A DNA stretch of 64,000 bases, taken from the NCBI GenBank assembly GCA_027627225.1, contig CM051029.1, positions 20,081,356-20,145,355 of the forward strand, written 5' to 3'. The DNA is from Congeria kusceri. Its lineage: Eukaryota > Mollusca > Bivalvia > Myida > Dreissenidae. The position numbers and the translations under genes are program-made. The notes beneath the pieces were generated by a model that saw only the letters and a list, made by a program, of their open reading frames with translations, ran no database searches and was not told the origin of the DNA. Each line of letters opens with the position of its first letter. The stretch's first letter is position 1. Shown here in pieces: positions 37,866-47,888 of the stretch.

Positions 37866-38073
37866 TTGTGATATGGGACCTTAGAAATTTTGTATTGTCA
37901 ACTTTTTATTAACAAATATTGTTTATATTGTGATGTAAAAGCTATTGATGGTAAAATGTATAAAATGTGTTATAATATGCATATATTTCTTGTAAACTCT
38001 GTACGGTGTGGAGTGGGATGCCCTCGACCCTCACACACCTATTGACGAGGATAATAAAATATATTTTGAACGG

Positions 38074-38113
<40 letters not shown>
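36886..38113 (+). mobile_element. 5'-truncated LINE (non-LTR retrotransposon) with poly(A) tail
   Basis: The insertion is defined by a 15-bp target-site duplication on both sides and a run of about 41 A at its 3' end (38074-38114). It keeps only the last part of ORF2 plus a short 3' UTR. The intact open frame and clean duplication suggest a fairly young insertion made by target-primed reverse transcription. It lies 64 bases beyond the 3' edge of the transmembrane-exon remnant of the minus-strand receptor pseudogene. Confidence 0.9.
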
Positions 38114-38116
<3 letters not shown>

Positions 38117-38128
38117 ATACAAGTCCTG
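38114..38128 (+). repeat. Right target-site duplication of the LINE
   Basis: Exact copy of 36871-36885, starting at the last A of the poly(A) run. Confidence 0.9.
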
Positions 38129-38176
38129 TAGTTTTATCCTATTTCACATTACGACAAAAAATCCATGTATACGTAC

Positions 38177-38279
38177 GTTTCAAATGTCTAATTTCGTCTA
38201 AATTTCCACAGTACACCAAAGATGACTGTCGCAACAGTGCCGCCTACAGCTCCTCCTACAGCAGACCCGGCAGGAACTG
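38177..38279 (-). pseudogene. Transmembrane exon remnant of the receptor pseudogene
   Basis: An acceptor AATAGGTAG gives phase-1 entry, then AVPAGSAVGGAVGG and a Val/Ile-rich helix ending GVLWKFRRN, parallel to VGGVVGGFLG...LLWKYRSH in the intact gene. TAG at 38188-38190 precedes the only nearby donor (GTACGT). Confidence 0.75.
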
Positions 38280-38549
38280 CTACCTATTGAATTATATACA
38301 TGTTATAGACGAATTAATGTGTTGCATTTTGTAATATTTTTGCATTATTATGTCGTGGTTTGGGACAATATTCGTCCATTGAGTTTATATACATTTTGAA
38401 AGAATTTATCACATTTAATTAAATGTCATTTAAGTCGTTTAACAGTATTTTATACATGGACATGTTCATGGTGTGAAGTCAAACCCATAAAAACATGTTA
38501 AAATGAGGAAAATATAAGACACTAAGTGAGGGATCATTGCATACAAGAT

Positions 38550-38820
38550 GTCGCTTGTGTTATTAGAGTAATCAAGGTGGTTTCATCTGATTTTCCGATT
38601 CCACTGATGGTAATTCGACTGACTGTTGCAGAGACGTTTACGTACTGCCAAGTTTCATCGGCTGTTTTTTTTAACAAATAACGAACCATTGATCTTCACC
38701 TCCATCGAAACCCGGTTTCCATTCAACGGTTACAGAACTTTCAGTTTTGAAGACTTCCACAAATTGAAATTGATGTGGTAATAATGTCTTATCCATATTC
38801 CTTTGGGGAATATATATTTA
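38550..38820 (-). pseudogene. FN3 exon remnant of the receptor pseudogene
   Basis: SSVTVEWKPGFDGGEDQWFV aligns with IAITWVPGFNGGQDQNFT of the intact FN3. A run of eight A then causes a stop and a shift (KKTADETWQYVNVSATVSRI follows in the next frame). The segment matching LKPGTTYQIKMLAEN is missing, so there is also an internal deletion. The acceptor is not certain. Confidence 0.75.
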
Positions 38821-39026
38821 TTCTTTCCTAAAGTGATATTGTTTTTCTTACATTCCTCAGGTTACCATCAATGATAATTTCTATTTGTTTTGCTATGATT
38901 AAGAGTAACTGGTGCTAGATAAGGTGAGAAATAAAAACTATTGTAAAGATAAATTTAGTTAGTCATGAATTCATTTATCTCTTATTTTTAAAGTTAAAAA
39001 ATAAAATATCAAATTTATAAACATAC

Positions 39027-39350
39027 GATTTGCTATATGATAAATTCCTGTTCTGTAGAGCCTAGGTCATTGTAAACACGGACCGAATAGTTTGTAAAAT
39101 CTTCACTTTGTAGTTGATATACTGACAGGTTTGTCTGCAGTCTGCCTTCGCAAATTTGTATTTGAAGTTCACTAGTAGTTTTTAGTGTTACTAAGTCACC
39201 ATTTTATTTTATTTTCTTCCTCCAAACATTTGCCGTTATATCACTTGGAGAAAGATACGCCAAAATAGTGAATACGAGGACAACGAAATCATTTAATCTT
39301 CTGAAGACAGTGGTAATCGGTGGAAAAAAATGGAAAAGGTCTCGGTGCAC
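39027..39350 (-). pseudogene. Ig exon remnant 6 of the receptor pseudogene
   Basis: Acceptor GTGACTAAAG, donor GTATGT. After APRPFPFFSTDY the frame breaks. DITANVWRKK, a TAA, then DLVTLKTTSELQIQI and DFTNYSVRVYNDLGSTEQEF follow, then TAG. The last part aligns with DYAEYMANVSNTLGSVAEVF of intact exon 7, showing a whole Ig domain where the intact gene has half. Confidence 0.7.
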
Positions 39351-39464
39351 CTTTAGTCACATAAAATAATAATACAAAATCAATATTTAGATCGAGCTTT
39401 AAAACTATAAGTCGGATACACGGAGAGAGAATTATTAATACATGTTTCAATCACTATCACTTAC

Positions 39465-39756
39465 ACAGAATCATTTCTCTTACTTGTTCAACTGCATTAT
39501 GGATGTTCTTTACTTTACATTGGTATACACCCATATCGAATTCACATCGTGCATTTATAACAATGGTGGATATTGTGTTATTGTGCTCTTCGTACAGTAG
39601 ACCTTCACAACCTCGAGTAATATTTACAAAGTGCCCGTTTAGCTATGGGATCACTGTGAGCTTCTCAGAATAAGGTCACAGTCTGACTTTAGTTGATGGT
39701 AATACTAGATGCAAAGTTAAACACGCAGGAATAAAATCTATGTATGTTTGCGGGAT
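39465..39756 (-). pseudogene. Ig exon remnant 5 of the receptor pseudogene
   Basis: The acceptor TTATGTTGTAG and donor CTGT|GTAAGT are both intact, entry and exit phase 1. In between there is a TAA, then VTLF followed by TGA where the conserved Ig Cys is expected (then EAHSDP), then a frameshift. The exon ends with INARCEFDMGVYQCKVKN, aligning with HRARCEYDAGSYKCLANN of intact exon 7. Confidence 0.8.
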
Positions 39757-39903
39757 CTACAACATAAATAGCAGGTTGTTACACAATGTGATATCATTGT
39801 TAACGATAAATTTAACACACGCTGACGGTTTGCGTTCCTTCGTTTCCTATAATGATATTTCTTGTTTAAAGTTAATCCAGTGGGTACAATACCACTCGCT
39901 TAC

Positions 39904-40179
39904 ACTGCACAGCAAGGTAAAACTGTTTCGTTGTATGCCTCCACAACACTACATCCTGTGGGTTCCATTGTGTTGTTGACTCAGCATGTATATGTTCCTT
40001 CATCAGTGATCTGTATGTTCGTCAACGAAAGATTACGCGCCGATTCAATCGTGGTTGTATTCGAGTAAAACCATGCAAATCTCGTCTCTGTTGGACTTCC
40101 GGGTGTGCTAGAGCACTTGACAGTAATATTTTGTTCAGCAAAACTGTAGAGTTGCCTATTGACTGCGCAACCGCTGGTG
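39904..40179 (-). pseudogene. Ig exon remnant 4 of the receptor pseudogene
   Basis: Acceptor GGCTCTTCAG, donor GTAAGC. The start reads APAVAQSIGNSTV, then the frame shifts to EQNITVKCSS, FAWFYSN and ITDEGTYTC. The codon right after this Cys is TGA, and the frame then continues VNNTMEPTG, homologous to CNASNIMQPIG of intact exon 6. Confidence 0.75.
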
Positions 40180-40247
40180 CTGAAGAGCCAAAACATTAAT
40201 CTTTCGGTGCATGTTTATTGTGAAATCATAAATTGGAAAGTGTAAAT

Positions 40248-40483
40248 GTAACATTTAGCTGGAAAATGGATTTATGTGTTCCCTTGATGTGTCCATCACC
40301 TGTTGTATTCATTTCATCATAAGCTATGCACGTGTTATCGCCACTGTGATGTCTGCTGACAATGCTGATGAAGAAACCATCGCCAATTTCAAAGGTATTA
40401 GGTGTCCACGCATATGATGAACCCGGTTTACTATTCGCTGTACAAGTACCACTAAAAGAATTTCCTTGGATTTTCTGGAGCAA
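40248..40483 (-). pseudogene. Ig exon remnant 3 of the receptor pseudogene
   Basis: The acceptor TTTTATGCAG gives APENPRKFF then a stop. The Ig core (FSGTCTANSKPGSS, AWTPNTF, DNTCIAYDEMN) reads in another frame, and the A-B strand region is short, so there is a deletion with a frameshift. Confidence 0.7.
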
Positions 40484-40929
40484 CTGCATAAAATATTACC
40501 ATAAATACAGAACGCTAAATAGTAAATAAATATAATGACACACGACTAACAAGCATTACTTGCCTTGATTATACACAAACAAACACAATATTTGAAATAA
40601 TATATGTTTGTCAAATCGTCCAATTAGAAAACACGTTTTAGCCTGTATTAACTAAAATGTTTCAAAACGCATTTATATAATGCAATTAATAAATTATTAT
40701 ATATGAATATCATGTATACAAACGAAATAACTAAAGAGCAAAGGACCTATTTGCATTTCGTACAATCACGGTAACTATTATTGCTTTCATGATGAAAATC
40801 AAGCAAGTAGTAAACACTACCACTTTCCCATGTTCACTACTCACAATTCACCACCTTAGGATTACAAGAGCCTATCCAACATGTGTTCAAGAAGCAGATT
40901 GGCCCTTGAAATACAAAGGTGGCGAGCTG

Positions 40930-41209
40930 CAAAATGAAACTCGCAGAGTACAATTGCTGTAAACCTCATAGAGCTACATACAATTGCTTGCAATACACTT
41001 TGTGCTAATGTCGCCCATGATTATTGTATTCCAGTAAGGACCTATTGCAGACATAGCACCAGCGTATGTCCATACATAACGCACAGCCTGATTCGATATA
41101 GCATGGCATCTTACACTGACAGTTCTACCTCTTACAACATTTATGGCTGCACTGGTAATGTGTTGACCAGCAAGCCCTCGATGATAGAGAGAACGTTCAG
41201 TGACAGGAT
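40930..41209 (-). pseudogene. Ig exon remnant 2 of the receptor pseudogene
   Basis: Acceptor TTATTGCAG, phase 1 entry. Landmarks are TVSVRCHAIS, RYVWTYAGA and STKCIASNCM, then TAG at 40974. The CIASN-M pattern matches CNAVNTM/CKATNTM of the intact gene, so the stop falls inside the domain, four residues or so past the conserved Cys. Confidence 0.7.
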
Positions 41210-41474
41210 CTGCAATAAGTGAACATGTATATAATGTAATTAATGTCAATTTCTGGTTGATTAATGCTTGCTATACAATGTTTACCAGAACAATGTTAAC
41301 GTCATGTTGCATTACATGATATAAGAGTAACCGTACTGAAAGCATTATGTATGCACCCTGATACAATTATTAATTTAATAAAAATCATTTATTTTTGTCA
41401 TATTGATATTGACCACTATGCACTAGTTTCTATTTTCAATAAAGATATTCACATAATATTTCTTATGTAAAAGA

Positions 41475-41718
41475 TACAGTTGCATTTCCAGTAATGACCT
41501 GTTGTGCGAACGTTTCGTTCATTTCATTTATCACTTCCAGCGTGTTGTTATTTATTACCGAACTACTGTACATTTAGTATAATCAAGCGTTGTCCGTTCT
41601 GTTTTTCTCCCCCTGGCAGTGTCCACGTATAGCGTGTGGGGGTAGGGTTACTCCTGCTGGTACACGTCATGGTAATGATTTATTTTAACAGTCCGGATGT
41701 TCGGTGTGAATGGAAGAT
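41475..41718 (-). pseudogene. Ig exon remnant 1 of the receptor pseudogene
   Basis: The acceptor AAGTTGTAG precedes 41718, and the exon opens DLPFTPNIRTVK in phase 1. After a frame change it continues TMTCTSRSNPTPTRYTWTLP, then stops before the second Cys region. The end reads NNTLEVINEMNETF in yet another frame. Confidence 0.65.
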
Positions 41719-42660
41719 CTACAACTTAACTAGATGTCATTATATCTTTCATAAAATGCTCAACAACTTGTATAATTTATAATGTTACATCAGATTGTGA
41801 TAGAATAGATAGTGTTAATATTGTGCACGTTTCTGTGTTGATATTTGTGGAATACAAAGAAACAATAGAAAGAAAAACAATTCGTCTGTAAATGCAGCAA
41901 CGTGAGATACAAGTGTGGTCTCTAAATAACATGTACTTCCTGCTTGAAAAGTTCCAAGATTTGCGCATGAAAAGCAGAAATATTGCACATACCGTAATCC
42001 TAACAAGAATGACATTTTCAGTTGGCTTGTCAATTGAAAACAGTTATCCGTCAAATACGTATCATTTGTATATTTCTTTGCTATTTCTAACGGAATCAAT
42101 AATTACTTAAATTGAGAGCTTTGGCACTGTACCTGCAGAAGTGTTTTTTTTTTAACTTATATTGGAACTATTGTAACATACGTTATGCGCTGGTCCTCTG
42201 TATTACACAATGTATCAAACAACACAGAAGGAATCTCGATACACACAGTTATTATTTGGAACATCGGTGTGTCCTTAAACAGATATAAATCAAGATGCAT
42301 GCTTAACATCTGTAGTAGAACTGGGCCCGTATTCATAAATCACCCAATTTTAAAGAGAACAATTCCTTAGATATCAATGAATTTTCCTTATGTAAGGATT
42401 TCCTTTACTTTCTTATTCATAAAGCTCCTTAAAATTTTCCTAAGGTATGATTTTACTTTAAATACTAAAGAAAAATACCGTGTTTTCGTCTTAACAATAA
42501 TTCGTAGTGTTTACATTGCCGGTTTGTACGCGGTCTATAATTCGAAACATGACGTAGGATTGCCTAATTGCGGATTAACATAATTTATCGGATAACGGTG
42601 TTACGAAATAAAACGGCTTTACTGCATATAAAGGATTAGTAATGGATTTCAAAATGGAAT
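41719..42660. other. Intergenic; dispersed repeat fragment
   Basis: 42328-42480 has the GGGCCCGTATTCATAAAT start and TTCCTTA/TAAGGA words of a dispersed repeat related to 19085-19270. No leader exon for the receptor pseudogene was found in the upstream (right-hand) direction. Confidence 0.45.
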
Positions 42661-42719
42661 ATATGCGAGTTTTATGGTTCCGGCCTGTGTCGAACATTGG
42701 TCACACAATATCAGTCTCG

Positions 42720-43760
42720 ATAGCATGCTTTTATCGTCAACCTCAATGTCAATAACACAAATGTACAAAAACCTATTTGCTTTCACTAAATTTAAATGTC
42801 TTATTCATCATATTGAGAATTACAAAATTTATATTATTCAATGGCAATCAGTAAACAAGTACACAACTATTTTGTTTGGACTATTTCTGGAACAGAATAG
42901 CGATTTATAACGGAGATTTCGGTAAGTCTACATATGTAAGTTGCGACTCACTTACGCTCGCGCGCGTAACGACATCCCCCATATTATTACATTTAAAGGT
43001 CTTCTTCATGATATACAGAAGTGCCAGATTTATGTAATTCAATGGCAATGCATGAACAAGTACAACAATATTCGTGTTGGACTGTTTCTGGAACAGAATA
43101 GCGACTTATAAATAGGATTTCGGTAATTGCACATATGGAAGTCGCGCTTCTCACACGCCAGTGCGGGTACCGAAATCCCTCATGTTACTACATTTCAAGG
43201 TATTAATAATAATATGTGGAAGTGTCAATATAAAAACATGAAACAAACTATTAAATTTAGATCGTTCATGAAACAAAACAACGATTCGTAGCGTGGATTT
43301 CGGTACGTTTTTCGTCTCTCGCACGCTCGCGTGGGTATTCAAATCCCGTGTTTGCATCATCTTATTCATCATATATAAAAGTTAGCACAGTATTATTGCA
43401 TGGTTTAGGGTTTAAAAGCATTAACATGTTCATTTATTACTGTTTTTTTTAAAACAAATTAGCGAATTTTATCGGGAATTTCGGTAATCGTAAACATGTA
43501 AGTTGCACCTGTTACATGCTCGCGTCAGTACAGAAATCCCGCGTGTTGCAACAGTTAAAGGTCTTATTGACCAGCTATTAACGTAAAAGCAGTATTGTTC
43601 AATAGTAACGTGTAAACGTGCACACACATATTCATTTTAGTATGTTCCTGAAACAGAACAGCGAATTATGTAGAGGATTTCATGAAGTTCTGCACATGAA
43701 TGTAGCTCTCGCGTGTACCGGAATTACGTATGTTGCAACATGTTAGGTCTTAATAATCAT
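42720..43760. repeat. Degenerate tandem array, unit about 175-210 bp, with hairpins
   Basis: About five diverged units, each with a GGAACAGAATAGCGA-like word (42889, 43091, 43270, 43455 and 43664 areas), followed by an inverted pair: a GGATTTCGGTAA-like left arm and a TACCGAAATCCC-like right arm 40-50 bases later. The clearest pair is 43114-43126 with 43168-43180. Between the arms lies a CG-containing segment (CTCGCGCG, CACGCTCGCG). Spacing and sequence drift, so the array is old. Confidence 0.7.
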
Positions 43761-44339
43761 ACATAAAAATTCTTAACAAGTAATAAGCCATGATAACGGG
43801 TGAACAAACACAAACGCCCTAATTTTAGTTTATTATTGAAACAGCAAATACACTAATAAAACAAAGAAACTTGACATGCTTTTAATGCGTATTTTAATAT
43901 GTTGTTTTATTTAAATATGGATGAATTATCAAAATTTAAGATACACATTGAACCAATCAATAATTTCAATGACCTAACAGATTGGCCAACCATTTTTGAC
44001 GTTAACGTCATCCAAACGAAACACTAGTGATTTAAAAGTTGCAAAGACGACCGCGATACTTGTGTCTGGTGTTTTCAAAGAATAAACACAACTGCTTACT
44101 TGTTAACGATCGATAAATTTTAGGTCATTATAAGTATTGATTAGTTCAATTTATAAACTAAATATTGATACCAAATTCATCTATATTAATATCAAACAAC
44201 ATATAAACAACAAGGCTTTGATAGTATTGCAAGCAATACAGGAGTCTCCAATCGGTGAAAACCCCAACTAATTAAACATTGTGCAATACCGTCAACTCGC
44301 CCTTTATCTGTAGATGTACAAAGTTTCATATTCATTCCC

Positions 44340-45420
44340 ATTTGTCATAGCAGTATTAAGTTGTTATTTTAGGGAAATCATATAGTCAATTCTGTATGCC
44401 AAGTTTCATGATCATATCTTATGTTCTTTTCGAATTATTACAGTATTGAGTTTATTCCTATTTTAAGTAATAGCCACGTGACCTTTGACCCCTGGTGAAA
44501 ACTAAAGAGTCGTGTACAATCTTCACCTTCCTCTTTTCTATGTATACAAATTTTCTTCAAAGTGTCTGCAGTACTTTCAAAGTTATCACATGATCCAGGT
44601 TTTGGAGACGGACGGACAGACAGACATTCGGACAAACAGACAGAATGACACTCAGACAGATGGCAAACCATTAGTTCAATCTCTGTACCAAGTTTCATGG
44701 TCATATCTTATGTCTATTTTTAATTATCATAGTATTAAGTTTATTTCTATTTTAAGTAACAGTCACGTGACCTTTGACCTCTTGTGAAAAAAAGGTCTTG
44801 CATAATCATCACATTGCCACATTGCCGTTTCATCGAAATAATTTTAGTACTTTTTAAGTCATTGCAGGAACCAGGTTTTGGGGACGGGCAGACAGACGGA
44901 CGGACAAACATACGGACGAACATATATCGAGACATACAGTCAGATGGCAAACCTATAGTTCAATCTTTGCGCCAAGTTTTATGGTCATATCTTATGTACG
45001 TTTCAAATTATATCAGTAGTAAGTTTATTTATATTTTTAGTAACAGTCATGTGACCTTTGACTTCTGGTGAAACATAAAAGGTCCTGCATAATCCTCACA
45101 TTGCCGTTGATATGTATATCAAGTTTCATCGAAATATCTTCAGTACTTTTTGCGTCATCGCAGCATCCAGTTTGTTTTAGTTTATTTATATTTTTAGTAA
45201 CAGTCACGTGACCTTTGACCTCTGCTAAAAAATAAAAGGTCGAGCATAATACTCACATTGTCTGTTTATATGTATAGCAAGTTTCATAAAAATATCTTCA
45301 CTCCTTTTTATTGTTATCGTAGAACAATATTTTGCGGACGGACAGAATGACGGACGGACGGACGGACGGACGGAGGGCAAACCTATTGTCCCCTCATGCG
45401 AAACACCGGAAGGGGACTAA
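44340..45420. repeat. Degenerate tandem repeat with DR1-like motifs and GGAC microsatellite
   Basis: Units of about 290, 285 and 157 bp repeat CAAGTTTCATG.TCATATCTTATG, CACGTGACCTTTGACC and CCAGGTTTTGG.GACGG. TGACCTTTGACC occurs at 44479, 44768 and 45209, with TGACCTTTGACT at 45052. The array ends in a (GGAC)n microsatellite at about 45350-45375. The open frames across it are repeated translations of the unit, not genes. Confidence 0.8.
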
Positions 45421-46270
45421 TAAGCATTGAAAACATGTCCAGTTTCTTTTTTCTATTAGTATAGCTTCAATTTGACATTGTTTTTGAAGTATTTCTTACA
45501 TTGCTGCTACATATTTATGTAGCATACTGAATTGTATTTTTAGTAAATGAAGGTATTTAGATTTCAAAGAGCAACAGCTAGACTTTAATTGCCTTCGCAA
45601 GTTCACAAAACCACATGTTTGTTCTACCATATAATCTTATATTCAAAAATGTTAAGTGTTCTAAATAAATGTCAAATAAATTGTATATGTTTGTTCTTTA
45701 ATGACAATTAATATAATGACAAATAATATGTATTTTTCCATATGCATACTACGAACATCGATTTAAACATAGATCTATTAATAAACCATTATCGATAGAT
45801 CTTTGTTCCAATGTACACGTTATTTACGACTATATCACATGCCTGTAGATGCATTTGATTTGCTCCATATTTATGACCTTAAGCAATACACGTGTCAGTA
45901 GTTGCCATGCAACGCCATGTGGTGTCTCCGATAATACCGTCTGAGATAAGAAATTGAGTACAAGTTGTCATAAATGGGGTGATTCATCCCCTTTCTTAAT
46001 TTGTGATATAGCTGTCTGGTCAGATGAAATGATTATATATATACCTCGACAAAAGTTCATAAAATTATGCTTATTACTAATAACACAAGCGTACCATAAA
46101 CACTCATTAAAAATAGTAAAATACCATATCACATAATGTTGGAGTAATTTTCATAAAATGATGCTAATCACTGATACCAAGAGCGTACACTAAACACTCA
46201 TAAAAAATACTATAATACCACACCACTGACAGTTGGTGTCATTTATGGATCATAAAAATGTATGATGTAA
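45421..46270. other. Intergenic, no gene recognised
   Basis: AT-rich. A short imperfect duplication (ATACCATATCACATAATGTTGG / ATACCACACCACTGACAGTTGG region, about 46060-46240, including AGTTCATAAAATTATGCTTA-like strings) is the only pattern seen. Confidence 0.4.
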
Positions 46271-47888
46271 TAGGCCTTTCCCAAAACTAGGTGATCTCCA
46301 TTGGAAATTACATCCCGTTATAATTGCGAATTCACCTCCGCAAATTTGAAACCCGACATCCGGCGATTTTGTTCCTAGCTTGCCATATACAGTATTACAG
46401 ATCTTAGACCAAGCGGTTTTCAAAACTTGGAATGGAAATGTTTAAAACCATATGTGTTTGAGTATATATTATAAACATGTCATAGATAATATATGCTACA
46501 AAAATGATTTATTATAAATAAACGCAGTATTGTTTTAAACTCATTACTAGGGTCACATGTCCGGTTAAAAGGTATCTGGAAAAAATGTAATATCCTTGCT
46601 TCGTCTCGTATTCCATACATAATTACCTCGAGTGAACACGTGTTCTCCCAACGGAGACTTAGTTACCTGTCTAAACAGGGGGTCATACAATACCAAAGCC
46701 ACAAACCGCGGGAATCTTATCAAATTGCCCTTAGAACAATACCGCTAATCCTTCAAATTGCCTAATGCATTGATGATAGAGATCTACACGCAGAGACAAC
46801 TAACATGTCACACTTCGTCTCCATTGTTTGCGTCTCAAATTCAAGTTTATCCAACAATTTAAAATGTTGTTGTCTCCGCTGTTATTCTGTGCCTATCACC
46901 CTATGAAATTTCGCCACCTTATTAACAGAACAGAACATAATTTAAAAAAATTAAACACTTGTTCGAATTAATAAATAGGTTATAATTAAAGAGTGAACTA
47001 ATGTAGCACAGCATTCAGTTTTTCATAATTGTAAGGTGGTGTACATTTAAGAGCTCATCGCGTGTATTTTTTTTTTTTCTAAAACATACGGAAATTAGTT
47101 GCTACGAGTATAAAATTGTGTTTGTTTACAATGATTCAGACAGAAGTGAAGACATAATCTCTTTAATACACATCACTTATAACATTTAATGAGGAATTAC
47201 ATCATCTTTAGTTATTGTAATATTGTTTCAACGGTAATTAAAAATATCCTTGTTTTGTTACATTATAGTTCAATGTTGTAAAGAAGCATTTTCAAGCACC
47301 GTATAATATTTACCACACAACAAGAATATCTGCAATGAAAATTGCTTTAAAGTTAAACACACATGTGTATGGAATTTAAATATCAAGTTGCTGTCAAAAA
47401 TATCGGAATTACGCTCAAACTTTCTGTGATGATACCTTGTTTTCGTAATTGTAATCGCCAGAAGAATGTAATCTAAGAGTTACTTAGCATAACCATTTAC
47501 TTAAAACAGCTTGATTTATTTATTTTATTTAATAATGCAAATTAAATACATGATGAAGGCATAGGTTGTTTAGATACTGAAATCGTTAGTTTTGTGTTTT
47601 GCTGTATAATAACCTTTAAACGTACTTTGTAGTTTGTTTGTCACTCTTCAAAGAGTATGCAATATTGCTAAAAATCAAATTAATAATTTAGTTAAATCGA
47701 TAAATAAAGTACATGATGTATACTATATACGTATGTTGATATTTGTAAATTCATTTTTAGGAAATCAACACAATTTCAAGAGTGAAAATCAAATGTATTG
47801 TATGTTTTCGGTAAATATGAATACGCTTATCCCGCCTTACAATCAATAAAAGTCGCCGGAAGTAAACAGGTGACATCGGTCGTGATGC
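46271..47888 (+). mobile_element. TIR element, copy A (right end truncated)
   Basis: It starts TAGGCCTTTCCCAAAACTAG and matches 61037-62655 in inverse orientation over most of its length, e.g. GGCATAGGTTGTTTAGATAC near 47560 against its complement near 61340. Homology ends near 47,888, before the right terminal repeat that copy B preserves. It has no coding capacity of its own, so a non-autonomous DNA transposon is inferred. Confidence 0.65.

Larger units (their letters stand above)
38177..41718 (-). pseudogene. Decayed paralogue of the Ig/FN3 receptor (at least 8 exon remnants)
   Basis: On the minus strand, exon remnants appear in the same order as in the intact gene: Ig at 41475-41718, 40930-41209, 40248-40483, 39904-40179, 39465-39756 and 39027-39350, FN3 at about 38550-38820, and TM at 38177-38279. 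Most have recognisable acceptors, and several enter or leave in phase 1. Almost every one carries an internal stop or a frameshift, and some have short deletions. With lesions spread so evenly, sequencing error is an unlikely explanation. No leader and no cytoplasmic exons were found. The paralogue keeps the two halves of intact exon 7 on separate exons, which may be the ancestral state. Confidence 0.8.

Noticed and set aside
38041..38113. Lysine-rich open frame at 38008-38334
   Set aside because: It is the LINE poly(A) tail translated as poly-Lys plus flanking DNA.
41815..42099. Hydrophobic minus-strand open frame as leader exon of the pseudogene
   Set aside because: It has no signal-peptide layout joined to a phase-1 donor and no similarity to the family.
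44438..45071. Overlapping open frames with repeated SHVTFD and QTDGQT-like text
   Set aside because: They are translations of the tandem repeat unit and the GGAC microsatellite, not proteins.
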